Positions 12,182 to 26,100 of a DNA stretch of 64,000 nt are shown piece after piece. This DNA comes from Heliocidaris erythrogramma (taxonomy: Eukaryota > Echinodermata > Echinoidea > Camarodonta > Echinometridae): NCBI GenBank assembly GCA_025617745.1, contig CM046853.1, forward strand, positions 4,522,873-4,586,872, read 5' to 3'. The notes under the pieces are model-generated. The model did not search any database. It had not been told where the DNA came from and worked only from the letters and a program-made list of their open reading frames with translations. A program made the position numbers and the translations under genes. Each line of letters begins with the position of its first letter. Within the stretch, counting starts at the first letter, position 1.

Positions 12182-12552
12182 TTTAGATTTTGAGTTTTTT
12201 GGTCTCCCGAGTCGCCGCGACTGATCAGTCGCGGCAGTCGAGGCGACGTCTCCCTCAATGAGAGGCGGGTTTACTGATGCTGATAGCTTTCATATTAGCT
12301 TTTGTATCAGGTTAAGTTACGGCTAAGTCCGGACTAATACCACTTCTACCCCTAATGTGAAAAGGGTATAAGATATACATAAAGCAGATGTTACATATTT
12401 TTGCGTCATACATACAAATGGTCGAATAATTTTAATTACTGTACTTTCATGTCAATTTGTTCGCCTTTATTTAACTTTATTTTTGATCTAATTTCAATAA
12501 CTTTTATACAAACATTTTGAATACTAATATTTTAATGACACTATATACCCTG

Positions 12553-12794
12553 TATACAGTGGCGTAGCCAGGATTTTGTATAAAAAAAGGGGGGGGGGGT
12601 AAATGCAGGGCTGTCAACTTTGGGGGAACTGGTTGGAGGGAGATGCAGGTTTTTTTCGCCCGCCCTCCTGCTGACAAGCAACAAACAAACAAAAACAAAA
12701 CAAAACAAAAATTCGCCTTTATTACCCCCCCCCCCCCCACCTCCAATAACTTTTATTTTTGGTCAAAGGTTGCACCCCTGTCTACGCCTGTATA
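12553..12794. mobile_element. Short element with GGCGTAGCCAGG / CTACGCC ends
   Basis: The left end TATACAGTGGCGTAGCC and the right end complement TATACAGGCGTAGACAGGGG form imperfect terminal inverted repeats, with G and C homopolymers just inside them. The same end motif borders the 29.1-31.25 kb composite element. It has no coding capacity. Confidence 0.65.
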
Positions 12795-13300
12795 TCAAAT
12801 AACAACAAGTAAATAAATAATATATAAATATTTGTGTTTCCATGATTGTACTACGCGCATTGTATGGGTAATCTGTTAACCATGCTACGTTTATGGCCCT
12901 TTGGCCATATATCATTTATGATCATAGAAATGTGCTAATTTGAAGATCATAGCAAGCGAGCCGAGACACGTAACTGTATACGCCATGATAATAACATCAA
13001 CTTGACTTTAGTACCTTTTTATATCTAGAGTGCTTGATCAATCAGAAAAACGCGACTTTTATAATTATGCAACTGACAAAAGTGACGTTATGCACATAAT
13101 ATTACCTGGTGTATGTCCTTAAAATTTAAATATTGAGATGACAAAGACAATATTATACATTTGGTGTAGTCAGGCATACACTGATATATCAACTAAAGGC
13201 TAATGTTTTTATAATTCAACTATTTCATCTTTCTTTTTAACATTATGAATGAAGCACGAAGACTAAAACTTCTGACTTACGACTTGGAATGCGCATGACT
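12795..13300. other. Intergenic / 3' flank, no gene recognised
   Basis: AT-rich, without coding signals. It lies just downstream of the minus-strand receptor gene. Confidence 0.5.
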
Positions 13301-13306
13301 GTAACA

Positions 13307-13312
13307 TTTATT
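13307..13312 (-). terminator. Candidate polyadenylation signal AATAAA
   Basis: AATAAA occurs on the minus strand about 155 bases past the receptor stop codon, a suitable place for 3' end formation of that gene. Such hexamers are common in AT-rich DNA. Confidence 0.4.
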
Positions 13313-13465
13313 ACACTATTCCACACCAAGCTCATCGACACACACTTCTATCTAAATTTGGTGAATGCAAGCTTTCGAGGTTACATGTATCTGAGTATTC
13401 AGTTCTTTCAATGTTATTCCCAGTCAGACGATCTTCATATGCACTGTCATTTTCCATTATTGTTT

Positions 13466-14193
13466 CTACTGATAATCTTCATCTTCTCCAGTGAGGGCTT
13501 CCCAAGCACTAGCCATTGCGTGCGAATCGCCATCTTCCGCCTCAATAAATTCACATGGCAGATTACCAAATCCATGGTCTTGATTGATCAAAGACTCTGA
13601 CTCTTCATGTCCAGAACCTGACCATCTTTCTAGAGCTCTCTCCAGAGCAGTTCTTTCTACAGAAGGTTTACGCCCTGAGATGTATGGCATGCTATTGCTG
13701 TAAAGCATTGTATGTCCCTCAATATCCATTAAATAAAAGCACATTGATTCCAACTCTTGTAACAAGTTGAACCTTTGAAATTCACATAATCTCCGTGGAA
13801 CATGCCTTCGCGAAGACACTGCAGAGAAGAAGCACACTACATGTTTGTCTTTTCTTACTTCCCGTTCATCTTTGGTGAGTGCTAATAGTTTTTCGAAATT
13901 AGAATGAAGTGAATCATTCATCTCTGTAGAGCAGATCCATAGAATCTTCTTTGCTCCAGCTGATGTTCTCTCAAGCCAGAGTTCCTGTCCCTGTTGACCT
14001 ATTTCCAGAATATGTTGTGATGGTAGGACAGGACGAATACCGCCATGAGTACCAAGTAATATTGCCAGCAACTCAACAAGGTTAACAAATTCACAGTTTC
14101 CATCGGGATAAGAAAATAGGATGTCATCAGACGTACAAGGTAGTTGACAAGGTAGTTCAGCTCCTGCATCCACTGTAGTAATTGGGAATCGAT
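13466..14193 (-). CDS. IL-17R-like gene, SEFIR exon and C-terminus
   Basis: 728 nt; acceptor TTATTATTTCAG, phase 1 in, stop TAG at 13466-13468. It encodes the whole cytoplasmic domain. The SEFIR core carries DDILFSY, EFVNLVELLAILL, ELWLERTSAGAKKILWICST and VVCFFSAVSS, then VPRRL and LLQELESMCFYL. An acidic tail ends GEDEDYQ. An open extension upstream to a methionine at 14248 crosses the intron and is not coding. Confidence 0.85.
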
Positions 14194-17100
14194 CTGAAAT
14201 AATAAGGATAGAAAAAAACGGGACAGAAAAAAGCAGAAAGTGGGACACAATGCATTAAAGGACACCCAGGTAATACAAAGAGAGAGAGGGAGAGAGAGAG
14301 AGAGGGAGAGAGAGAGAGAGAGAGAGAGAAAGAAAGGTGTAGGACAAAAGATAAATGAAAGAGCTGTGATAATTTCATTTTTTTTCTTTATTAGCGTGCC
14401 CTCGCGCGGAGACCACACCATCCGTCATTTATATCAAGGGGTTAAAGTGGTAATTTTCAAAATAGAGTAAACAACGTAATCCATACTTTGAATAACTATC
14501 CTTTTCAAATTTTCTCATATAAATCGAAACATATTATCTTTCTTATCACGTTGGATCATGTATGCTGGAAGGGAATTTTATCCTCAAAAAGAACTTAGTT
14601 GTTCTCACGTGAAGTAAAGCCTTTTGACATCATATGACTAGGATAACGGGGTAACGTCGTGTACTCCTTTTGTCAGTTGTCCCATTCTTGGGTCATGGCA
14701 GTTTCACATTAATAATCTGACAGAAGCTACACAACCTTAACTTTTATTCCTTTCAGTAGACTTGATTTTTATTCTGGAGACCCAGCATGAAAGAATGACA
14801 TTTAAATGTAAAAATGAACATTTTGTGGTCTAAATTTTTTTTTCAGCGTGTAAATCAAATGTAATGAAAATTCAAAATGTCCCAATGCCCAGCTATTATA
14901 TTCCATGCATAGAGAATACACTTAGACTGAGGACATGGCAGATTACAATCAATTTATTTTTCATTCATTTCATTTCATTAAATAATTAAGTCATAACACT
15001 TACTATGATTTTTTCTCCAGCACTTCGAGTACAGACAGACAGCCAGACTTGTAAGGAACATTAAAGCACCCACAACGGCAGCGGCAGCAGCAGCTATGAT
15101 CTCTTGCCATATACTACCATCGCCGCCGGCCACACCCTGACGGGGTTCTGAGTATTAAACAACAGAAGAAGCGGAGATCATAAAATCATATATATCAGTT
15201 GTTTTTAGAAACATTACCCTTCATATTACAAGGATTTATTTTACTTATTTATATATTTATTCTCCACATATGGGAAGGAAACACCCTTTTCAACTGCAAG
15301 CTGTTCTTCTAAAGGGGTCCGTCCACAAGATAAAAAAATACAATGTTACAGTTACAAATGATTACATTTAGAAACATGGTTACAATTACAAAAAGGAAAC
15401 AAAATTATTACGTGTACAAGATGTGCAGGGAAAGAGAGGGGAGAGACATGGGGCGTAAGAAACCAAAATAATAAATTTACAAGTGCAGTAATACTTGTTT
15501 TTATTGTAAATTGATGCGTATATAAAAACAAAAAATAATCATCGGATTGGGTTGTTCCCCGGCCCCCCACTCGGAGTTCGAAGGGACCGCATGCGTGTTC
15601 CCAAAATCTCCGGTAAAGGGGTATTTTTGGGCGACACAATCCGGCCCGTGAATTGTAAAAAAAGGGGGTGTTTTTTATCTTTCACCCGGAGATTTCATTA
15701 AAAAAGGGGGTTTTAGATTTTATCCTGTTATTGATATTATCCCATTGAGATTCTGGTTACAAGTGATCATGGAAAGTAACATAAGTTGAAACTGCTATTA
15801 ACAGGACTTACCATTAAAAAAACTTTTATGTCATATGATTTTCATTTTTGTTTGGTTTCTTATGACTGCACTGAGTTCTGAGATACCATTTTGAACATAA
15901 AAAACATCTCTTCCAAGGTATTGTAATGACAGCTTACTTGGGAGGGGGGTTGGTGTCTGTCCTGAGGTATGGGGTTGGAATGAGAGCTCACCTGAGATAG
16001 GGGGTACATTGAGCAATGTTCTGAATTTAGGGGGGGGGGGTCTCCAAGGCAGGAAAAGCCCGCGCAAAGCCCGCGATAGGGGGGTTCAGAAATTTTGGCA
16101 GCCCTGAGATAGGGGGGTGCTTTCAAAGGGAGGGAATAAGCATACGCGTACCCTAAATAATAGGGGGCCGGGGGTTGTTCGTAAGGAAGCGTTTAAACGC
16201 TTGAATTGAGACTATTGGCTGGGCAAAGGAATTAAATGAATTCCACAACTTTGAACCTCCATAGACAAGTGTTCGTTTACCGTAATTCGTTTTGGGTGGA
16301 GTGAGTTTCAATTTACCTGGGCCGGACATGCCGGATCTTGTATAATAGCTTGATTGTTGGAGAGAAGACATACTGCTAAGAGAGGATGGGCAGAGTTTGT
16401 GAATTGATCGATGAAAATCTATTTACAGAATTTCAGTATATTCTAGGTTTATCCTTTCATTTGCCTCGTTTCTTTTTTCGAAAGTGGTCATTATTGAACG
16501 CGGCATAACCTTTTTTGAAAAAGGGTGAACTATCGCAGTGTGGAGAGCCTGTTTATAAATCCACTCGCAATATAAAAAGGGGATTTATACAAGAGTGATT
16601 TCATCGATCTGGCCATGCACAAAAATGCATATGAGACTATCAACACCAGCGATTCAGCGAACATGGCAAATGCAACCATGCTCAACTCAATTTTTCAAAA
16701 TTTGTCACCTTATATTTGAAAGACTGGAAGACAAAATTACTCACGGATACAAGTTTGGTTGTTGATATTAAGAGCTCCTTCTTTACATTGACAATAGAAG
16801 TCCTGATCAAGAGGAATGCAAGATCCAAGAGGTCCACAAAGATTGGATTCACTACAAGGATTCTCTGTTGATAAATCCACGACATGTACGTTACATGATT
16901 ATCAAAAGAATGATGTCTCCCCTCACGATTACCTTACATCATTTAAGTAAACTATAGCGTTTTGTCAATTTTATTAAAAATATACACTCCTCTGTATACT
17001 ATGTGTGAACAGATGATACGAAAATAACAAAGCTATACATAGCCAACATGGCCAAGCAAACATGCCAAGGATAGTCGTACTCTGTTGTAATATTAGATTG

Positions 17101-20100
17101 GAATTATGAAAGGAAAGTTCTAACACTTCCATGGGCAGTGATGGGTATATGATATATAATACTTACCGATGCAAGTTTGGTTGTTGATATTAAGAGCTCC
17201 TTCTTTACATTGACAATAAAAGTCCTGATCAAGAGGAATGCAAGATCCAAGAGGTCCACAAATGTTGGATTCACAAGGATTCTCTGTGGATGAATTATAT
17301 GATTACTAGTAATAGTTTACTGAAAAGTAAAATGTTATTTCCATAACCATGGTAACTGATATTTTACACTTTATGTTCTAAGCTTCTGTATTTAATATTC
17401 AAACGCACACCTGTATGTAAATGTACATGCATGTGTGGAAAGATGATAAGAAGCAAACAAAGTTACAAAGCCATGATAGCCAAGCAAAATTTCATTACAT
17501 AATCTTGAATAATGAGCGACCCCAAACGAAAACTGCTTTGGAATACCAGGGAAAGTCTCACATTCCCCTGGCAATAATATATATATAGATATAGTACTTA
17601 CGGAGACAAGTTTGGTTGTTTATGTTGAGAGCTCCTTCTTCACACTGACAATAGAAGTCCTGATCAAGAGGAATACAAGATCCAAGAGGTCCACAAAGAT
17701 TGGATTCACTACAAGGATTCTCTGTAAAGAATTTCATTATAAAACTCATTCATTACAGTACACCTGCATGTAAGACATGTAAGACAAGAGGTGTCGTAGT
17801 CGAGTGGTTTGAGTGGTAGTCAAGTGGTTCAATCACTTGACTGGGAATGCAAAGGTCGTGGGTTCGAACCCCGGCACCTATGCCCTTGAGCAAGGCAATT
17901 TTATCTACATTGCTCCTCTCCACCCAGGTGTTAAATAGGTACCCGGGAGGATGCGAACGTCATTGTGGTTGGATTATAGCATGTGCGCGCTTGGAAACAG
18001 GGGACTGGCTGGAATACTACCCAGAGGAGTGGAGAATGTGCACTGTAATGTGCCGAATCGCAACTGAATCCAGTGACCGGGGTAATACTGCCTGTAAGCT
18101 CTTTGGTCGGTTACATGGTAACTGGTATAAGGCGCTATAAAAGAAACGGCTATTATTATTATTATTATTATTAATATATCTTATTTCCATCATGTATTTG
18201 TCACTGATTTTAGTTCACTGAATAGCAAGACGATTATACACGTCCTCTTCTATGAATACTTTATGTTGGGAAAATCCTGAAAAAGAAAAATGCAAATGAA
18301 TGGTTTCTTCCTCAGATATTTGCTATCACTCGACAATAGACACTACAATTATTTGTTTGAACTATTATCATAGTTGTCTGAGAATGAAAATAATTCCATT
18401 GTGTGATTGAATTCATCTTAATTACAATTTGCATGCAGACAAGTTTTGGTTTAGTAGGAAGATTAATGTATTTTGCAAGGATCTATAGAAGTTTGATTAC
18501 TTCTCACCTTGAAAAGTTATTACAGGACCTTTTATGCGGGTCACCTCATCGTTTCCATTCCATGTTACAATCTAAAACAGACAAAACAGAACTTTATCCA
18601 CACATATTTCAATCTTCATTCAAATTCCCTAAAAGATTCATCCTGCAAACATCACTTCTCATCCAAGTTATCTTTTTTCATGAATTGATTTCATGATGTA
18701 ATCGATTTGTACTAGAAAAAATAAAATGCAAGAACAGAATCATTTCACGATTAAGCATACAGTTCCAATCTCATAAACATCGGCTTTTCTGTTCAGCATT
18801 CATAACAAACTTGTATATTCCAAGATATCGCAATGTTGCTTATAAGCTGTTGGCTAGATGTAAAACGGAATTCTTTAAACACGTTAATAAATTAGCATAT
18901 GATTCACTGATCAAGGCTGTGAAAAGAGATAACATTTTATGATACCGGTTTCTCTCTTTTTTAAAAATCAATGCCCCTAGATATCATCATCATCACCGTT
19001 ATCATCATCATCATCATCATCCTTTTATCATCAACATCATCATCATTATGCTTTTACTTAGGATTTCAATTATTTATCCATTCTGCTTATTAAACATGTT
19101 TTAGCTATTTCATAATATTTGTCTGAGGCTGCCATATTCTCAAGCAAATTGCAAAGGCAGTCCTTCTTCTGCAAATGATTGTATGTTCGATGAATTAAAA
19201 TAATTTGACAATTTATCATTTCGTGTTTGTTTAAAAAAATGATTGTTACATATACGGTTTATTTATGATTCATTGTCAAAAAGTACTTTTGTATTTTATT
19301 TGATGTTAACGAAAAATGTTGTACTTATATGAATGCAGAAGAAAATAAATCAAATAAAAAAATCAAATAAAATAATTCTTTATTTTATTTTTTTCTCTAT
19401 TTTTTTAATTTCTTTTTTTTTCTTTTATATACTTTTCTTATTTTTTTGCGGGACGTACTTTTGCGTTATCTTAGCTGATAATATTGCAAGGGAAAAAGAG
19501 AGTACTCTTTCTATTTTGAAAGGATGCACTTAATGAATATCTCAACCTGTCCACAGATGAAGCTCCTTTCCAAATACGATATTAGATCAGAGACTGTAGC
19601 AGGTAATGTTTTTGTTAGAATTTCATACACATCAAATGAAAGTAAGTTTGTAATAGTTGTTTTAATTTATCTTTCTGTTTATTTAGATGTATGTCAAGAG
19701 AATATCTGAAGAACAGCTTATTGAAAAGCTTTGATGGCAGGTAATTAATGACAGTAAATAGTCACTGAAATGAACCAATCAAAAATAACAAGAAAAAAAA
19801 AGAGAAGAAACTATATTACTACTCAAACCTAAAAGCTTTTCAAGCAAATAAAATAACTGTCAATGTGAATCCAAGCACTGCTATTATCGAGCTGGGAAAG
19901 TTCTAAAGGCGAGAACATTATATTTTACTGCTTCAGTGGATAAGCCAATATTGGTATAGCGAGCCTCGAGATTAATTTTTGGTTAGTAACAATCAAATCT
20001 TTACACTACTTAAGATGTTTGTGCGACTGAAATACGTAAAACGAGAAAACATTTACTTCTTTTTGAAAACTACTGTTTTGAAAATTTGGTCATCTCATCG

Positions 20101-23100
20101 AGCTTAGCTGGTGATTTAGGATTGAACTCCCAGGATGCGGGGGTGGGGAGGGCAAGTGCAACTAACCATGACTGTGATACTATCGCCTGGTTCTGCATTC
20201 ACTTCGTATTCCATGGATGTAGCATTCACTAACGTGCCATCAACTTCGATAGGATTCACAGCCAAATCATCCTGACAGAGAAAAATGAAATACACCGGTA
20301 TAATAAGTTAAGTATGGCAACAGGCTGATCAACACGTGTTTGAAACTACTCCACGAGATATACTAGATATTCTTTGTTTCGTCGATAATCATTCCCCTTA
20401 CTTTCTTCATCTTCAGTATTCATAGATTAATCTTGCAATGGCTGATCGCAATCAAAAAAGGGGTGCTAAGAAAGTTGCAAAAAAGGCTGAAAAAGCTGAT
20501 GCAAATGTGGAGCTTGAGCAGGCTGCGGAAGAGGCTGTCCCATCCGCTGATACAGCCACCACTACAGGCCCAGCCGACTCTGAATGTGCAGTGCCAGCAG
20601 GCGAGAATGCTGCTCTGGGAGGATCCAGTGCAGCGGAATATCTTAAAGCTGCATCGCTGAAGTTTGAACGTATAATGAAAGAGGCGGTGGGATCAATGAT
20701 GGAGAGCATCCAAAAAGTTGAAAGGGCTCTAGAGTTTGAGGGGCAACGTATTAATGACCTAGAGAAGAAAAATAAAGAGCTGGAGATGAGACTGTCGAAA
20801 ATGGAGGCAGCGTTTGGGAAGATGGAGCACCGAGTGCAGCTCCATGACAATGACGTCAACAAAAATGAAAGAATATCCCGGAGGAGCAACTTCCGTGTTG
20901 TGGGAATCTCTGAAGCGACTGATGGAAAGGAGAATTGTGACGAGGTCGTGAATGACATCCTGCGATCCAAATTCAAGATGAACCTCAAGGTAGAGCATGC
21001 CCATCGGGAGGGGAGGAGAGGTGATCGTCCACGCCACATCCTGGTGAAGACTGTGTCATATCAGGAAAAGGCAGCCATCATGAAAGAAGCGAGGCAAGCT
21101 CTACGTGACCAGAGATATTATTTCATTGATGATTTGACGCGAAGAGACTTGGAGACCAAGAAGAAACATACCAAGGAAGTGCGGGATCTCTATGAGAAAG
21201 GCACCAAGTTGAGGTTTTATGCTGGTCAATGGAGAGGGGATGGAGGAGCACCATATTTTACTGAGTAGTGCAGCTTTAACCCAAATTTATTGCCTAATGC
21301 AGAGAACGAGGCCATATCCTCAGATAAGCCTCTGTGGTTTAGCTTGCAGCTACTGAGGAGCCCAGCCACACTTGTTTATACAGCTTGTTTTATGAACTAG
21401 TCTCACTGGCAGACCCCAATACTTATTGATGTGATCATCCCACATTATTGTACATTGGTTTATATGGTTGATAAAGATTTTTATGTATTGTATCACTGTT
21501 CATAGTGCATACCAAACATGCAGGGTCTGAGAAGTGGTCTAACCATTCCTACATCCAAGACTTGTACCAGATGTTTTGTTTCTTTCTGGTGACAGCATAC
21601 ACTCACTTCTCCGTCTTCCCAGTTTAGTTGCAAAACATTTCCATGGTTATTTGCTCCTCAGGGGTGATCATGTAGAATATTTTAGTACAGAAGTACGCTA
21701 CCTATGCCTATTCTAATGACATATTAGAATAGGTGTAGGCATAATCTCATTTTCTGTTTTTATGCTATTCAGTTTGTTTGGTCGTTTTCTTTTTTTTTTT
21801 CTTTCACAAAAAATTACCTCTGCTCTATCAACCCACTTCTTTTGTCTAAATAGTTTAATGGAGAGGTTTGTTAACACTCTTTTGCCATATGTGTTGTTTT
21901 GTTTTGTTTGTTTGTTGTTTTTGTTTCCATATTTATATTGTTTATTCTCTATTGTACACTGTATATATGCATTCTTACTCTTTTCCGCCCTCCCCATCTC
22001 TTCCCCAATCTATCTCTCTCTCTCCTTCCTGCCCTTCATTCCCCTACCTTGCATGCCAACTTGTGTATATCGAATGGGTCGATCCCGTTGATATATGTGT
22101 GTTTGTTTATTTGAATTTAAATGAATATTGAAGAATATGAATTACAACAAAATAACGATTGTCAATATTATGTGCCACATGAGTTCTGTGTGGACATGTC
22201 TCAATATTCCCATGAAACGCAATTGTTGAGTTTTTTACATTGTAATGCAAGAAGTCTCCCTAAGAATGTTGATAATTTAAATATTTTGTTATCCTCGTTG
22301 AAATTTAGATTTTCAATAATTGGAATAACTGAAACATGGTTGACTGCCAAGTCTCCTCCTCTGTTTACGTTAGAGGGATATAAACAGGTACGTAATGACA
22401 GAGCGAATGGGCGTGGTGGTGGTGTTCTCTTGTATATTTCAAACATATTGGCATTTAAAGTGAGACATGACTTGGGTTTTAAAAATAACAGTGCCGAATG
22501 TTTGTGTGTGGAGGCAGACCTTCCCGATGAGAAAAATATGATTGTTTGTGTCGTATATCGCCCACCAAATACAGATGTGAATCTATTTTTGGACGATCTT
22601 GAATCATTATTGATTGATATTAATGAATTGAATAAATCTGTCTGTATTATGGGTGATTATAATATTGATCTATTATGTAATAACCCGAATACCCTTCGTC
22701 TCCGAACTATTTTGGAATCGAATGCCTTTGGAATATTGATTGATAAACCAACAAGAATTAATGATCAGTCATCAACACTGTTGGATAATATTTTCGTAAA
22801 GACGGAAAAAGGTCATAGTCAGTCAGGTTTATTCTATTGTGAAATATCTGACCATTTACCAGTGTTCTGTATACTCTATGACCATGTTATAAAGGGGCCA
22901 CAGAAGAAATGTAATGATAGCAGACGAAATTTTGACAACATTAACATACTCAGTTTGAATAATGATTTATCCTTAGAAAAATGGGTTGATGTGTTAGCCT
23001 GTGATAACACGGAGAAGGCCTTTGAATTATTTGTGAGGAAGTTTTCTTTTTATTTTGATAAGCATATACCATTGGAACGCATAAGAAGGAAGAAGGGGAG

Positions 23101-26100
23101 GAAACCTTGGATTACGAAAGGAATTCTTCAGTCTATTAAAAGGAGAAATGTTTTATATAAAAGAAGTGTAAAGAAACCCTCACCCGTGAATATTGAAAAG
23201 TATAAGAAATATCGTAATAAGTTGACATCAATCATTAGGTCATCACGGAAATTATTTTACTCAAAGAAATTCGAAAATGCGAGTGGCAATATGTCCTCCA
23301 CCTGGAGAGTTGTGAAAGATATTCTGTGTAAACGCAACCAAATGGAAGCTCCTCATAAAATTGTAAAAGATGATAAAGAAATTGTTGACCCGAGAGATAT
23401 TGCCAATATGTTTAATGAGTATTTTGCTAATATTGGGCTTAATCAAGCAAAGAAAATAGATACATCTGGAACAAATTACAAGGAATACCTTGTTAATCCC
23501 TCCCAGGCATCTCTCTTTTTAAAGCCTGTGGATTCTTCGGAAATACTCGATATTGTATTATCACTGAAAAATAGTAACTCCTGTGGGCATGATGAGATAA
23601 GTACTTCCTTCGTAAAACAGGTCATTGGTCTGATTTTGGTTCCCCTGGCACACATTTGTAATCTCTCTCTGATAACTGGAGTATTTCCTTCTTCTTTAAA
23701 GCTTGCTAAAGTTGTTCCTGTTCATAAAAAAGATAATGTTATGAATATCTGCAATTATAGACCAATTTCAATTTTGCCAACCTTTTCAAAATTATTAGAG
23801 AGGGTTGTCTATAATAGGCTCTACGCATTCTTAGAGAAGCATGAGTTGCTCAATCCAGACCAGTATGGGTTTCGTAAATCACATTCAACTGACCTTGCAT
23901 TGTTGAAATTTTATGACCGTGTGTCTCAGGCCCTTGCTGATCGTCAGCATGTGGTTGGAGTATTTATGGATTTGAGTAAGGCTTTCGACACTCTCGACCA
24001 CTCAATTTTGTTGTGTAAACTGGAACATTATGGTGTACGGGGTATCGCTCTGCGATGGTTTTCTAGTTATTTATCTAACAGAAGACAATATACATGTCAT
24101 AATTCTGTAAACTCTGATATTCTTGTTTTAAAAAGTGGTGTCCCTCAAGGTTCTATTCTAGGGCCTCTATTGTTTCTTATATATGTTAATGATATATGTA
24201 ATGCATCTACTGCCTTGCAATATATATTATTCGCAGATGATACAAGCGTTTTCCTCTCTCACCGTGATATACACACAGTCAAGACTAGAATTAATATTGA
24301 GCTTCCTAAGTTAACACAATGGTTTCGAAGTAACTTGTTAGCTTTAAATGTATCAAAAACAAACTATATTCATTTTAAGGGAAGGAAGATTTGCAATGAG
24401 CAACAATTAGTAGTTAGACTGGATGATGTGGAATTGGAGAGGAAGGTTTGTACTAAGTTCCTGGGTGTTCATATTAATGAGAAGCTAGACTGGGATGACC
24501 ACCGGAACAGTATAATGTCTCCAATTTCTCGGAGTATTGGGATTTTATATAGAGTAAGATATCTTGTGTCTGACAGAATATTATTGATGATATATAATAC
24601 CTTGTTTTTGCCATATATTTCTTATTGTAATATTCTATGGGCAGTGTCAAAGAGTGTAACAAGTGACATTCATCTGTTACAAAAGAAAGCTTTAAGAATT
24701 TGTGCTGGGGTTGGTTATCGTGAACACACAGATCCCCTGTTTGCTAGGTTTAAATGCCTTAAAGTCGGTGAAATTAATTTTCTTCAAACCTCTTTATTTA
24801 TGTATCGTTATAGTACTAATGTTTTACCTGCCTCGTTTTCTTCCATGTTCATGGAAAACAATGCTATTCACTCTTATTCGACGAGACAAGCAGCAAACTT
24901 GCACTTGTTTAATCCACGTACAGTATTGGCACATAAATCAGTGAGACATACTGGTCCAGACGTTTGGAATTCTTTGCTAATTGAAACACGTAATTTGCCT
25001 ACAATTTACTCTTTTAAAAATGCAGTCAAGCGCATGCTCATTGCAAACATTTTTATTTAAGATATTTGTTCTATTAGTTGATTGTTAATTCCCCATAACA
25101 CAGCGTGTACTTAATTATATTATGATTGTATATATTCTATATATGTATACATGTATAATTTGCCATGATATGTAATTATGCGCAGTGGTATTGTTAATTA
25201 GGGCATCTTCCCACCACCCCCCCTCTCTCTCTCTCTCTCTCTCCCTCCCCCTCTCTCTTGCTTGTCTTACGTTTTCTTCTCTCTCTCTTTTCTCTCTGTT
25301 TCTCCTTCAGTATGGATGGACTGCACCTTTATCATGTCTACTACATTTTTCTTGCTCTAGAACGTACTGTAGAGATTTCAATCTTATTCTTTATCTGTAT
25401 TTGTATCTGTATATAGTGTATTATATTTGCACTTTTTTTGTTGCTGTATTTAATCTATTAATCTATGTTTACTTTTAAGAATGTATGAAATATGTAAGAT
25501 GTTAGGTATGGCAAAACTTCAAGCGTGCAGCTTATATTGCCAGACCTCTGTGTGTTTCTATTTTCAAAGTTTGTATGTATGAAACTGATTATTGTGAAAC
25601 ATGCAGGAATCAAATAAATAAATAAATAAATAAATCAATAAATAAATCAATAATGATAATTCCGAATGATTTAGACCATCCTCATTATGTTTTAGCCACT
25701 AATATGATTGACCAAGTAATGAGACTTATATTTACAATTGACAATTAACGGATTTTTTTACTACAGACCGCTTCTGTAATGTATGCAAATTTTATGCATA
25801 CCTTTCAAACAAAGGTTGTTCTTGACAACCTGAAAGCTTGCCGGACATAGCAACAAATAATGTATGCAACCTGGATTCCAAGCATTGAGGCTCATTTATA
25901 AAATGCAGGTTCATGGCATAGCTTGTCACTAGGTGCTCAGAGAATATATGTGCATAAATTTGTATACATTACAGAAGCGGTCTATTGGAAGTTGACATAT
26001 TGATAACAGTTTGACAGTGTTTACCAAATGCTAAAATATCCTTGATAAATTCAAGCGTGTATGTTTAAAAAATGATTTTGATTTAAACGTTAAAAACATA

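Larger units (their letters stand above)
20300..25645 (+). mobile_element. Apparently full-length CR1-like non-LTR retrotransposon
   Basis: Two intact ORFs (20438-21268 and 22121-25060) are separated by about 850 bp. A 3' UTR with a CT-rich tract (25222-25260) follows, and the element ends in an (AATA)n-type tail at about 25612-25650. The 5' boundary is not sharp; the element must begin between the receptor exon ending at 20271 and ORF1. It lies antisense in a receptor intron. The absence of stops or frameshifts over 979 codons indicates a young insertion. Confidence 0.85.

Noticed and set aside
11106-12300. Similar ~20-bp words CTGATAGCGTTCATATTA and CTGATAGCTTTCATATTA flanking a 1.2-kb segment, as if a long target duplication
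   Set aside because: The match is imperfect and the segment between contains several unrelated repeats with their own borders.
17790-17880. tRNA gene with an intact B box
   Set aside because: The attached SINE body, microsatellite tail and inserted sequence between the boxes show a SINE, not a tRNA gene.
18200-18300. Possible alternative terminal exon on the minus strand (acceptor TTTTTCAG, then DFPNIKYS and a stop) that would yield a secreted receptor
   Set aside because: It would follow exon D in phase, but it encodes only eight residues and has no polyadenylation or conservation evidence; chance is as likely.
18720-18950. Plus-strand segment with a possible protein-like stretch (RYRNVAYKLL … NKLAYDSL)
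   Set aside because: Short, no start, no family recognised; may be an old repeat, not enough to annotate.
19557-19605. 49-bp plus-strand micro-exon bounded by AG and GT
   Set aside because: No partner exons on that strand and no domain; likely chance.
20452-21039. 195-codon open frame antisense to LINE ORF1
   Set aside because: Shadow of ORF1, without a start context or motifs of its own.
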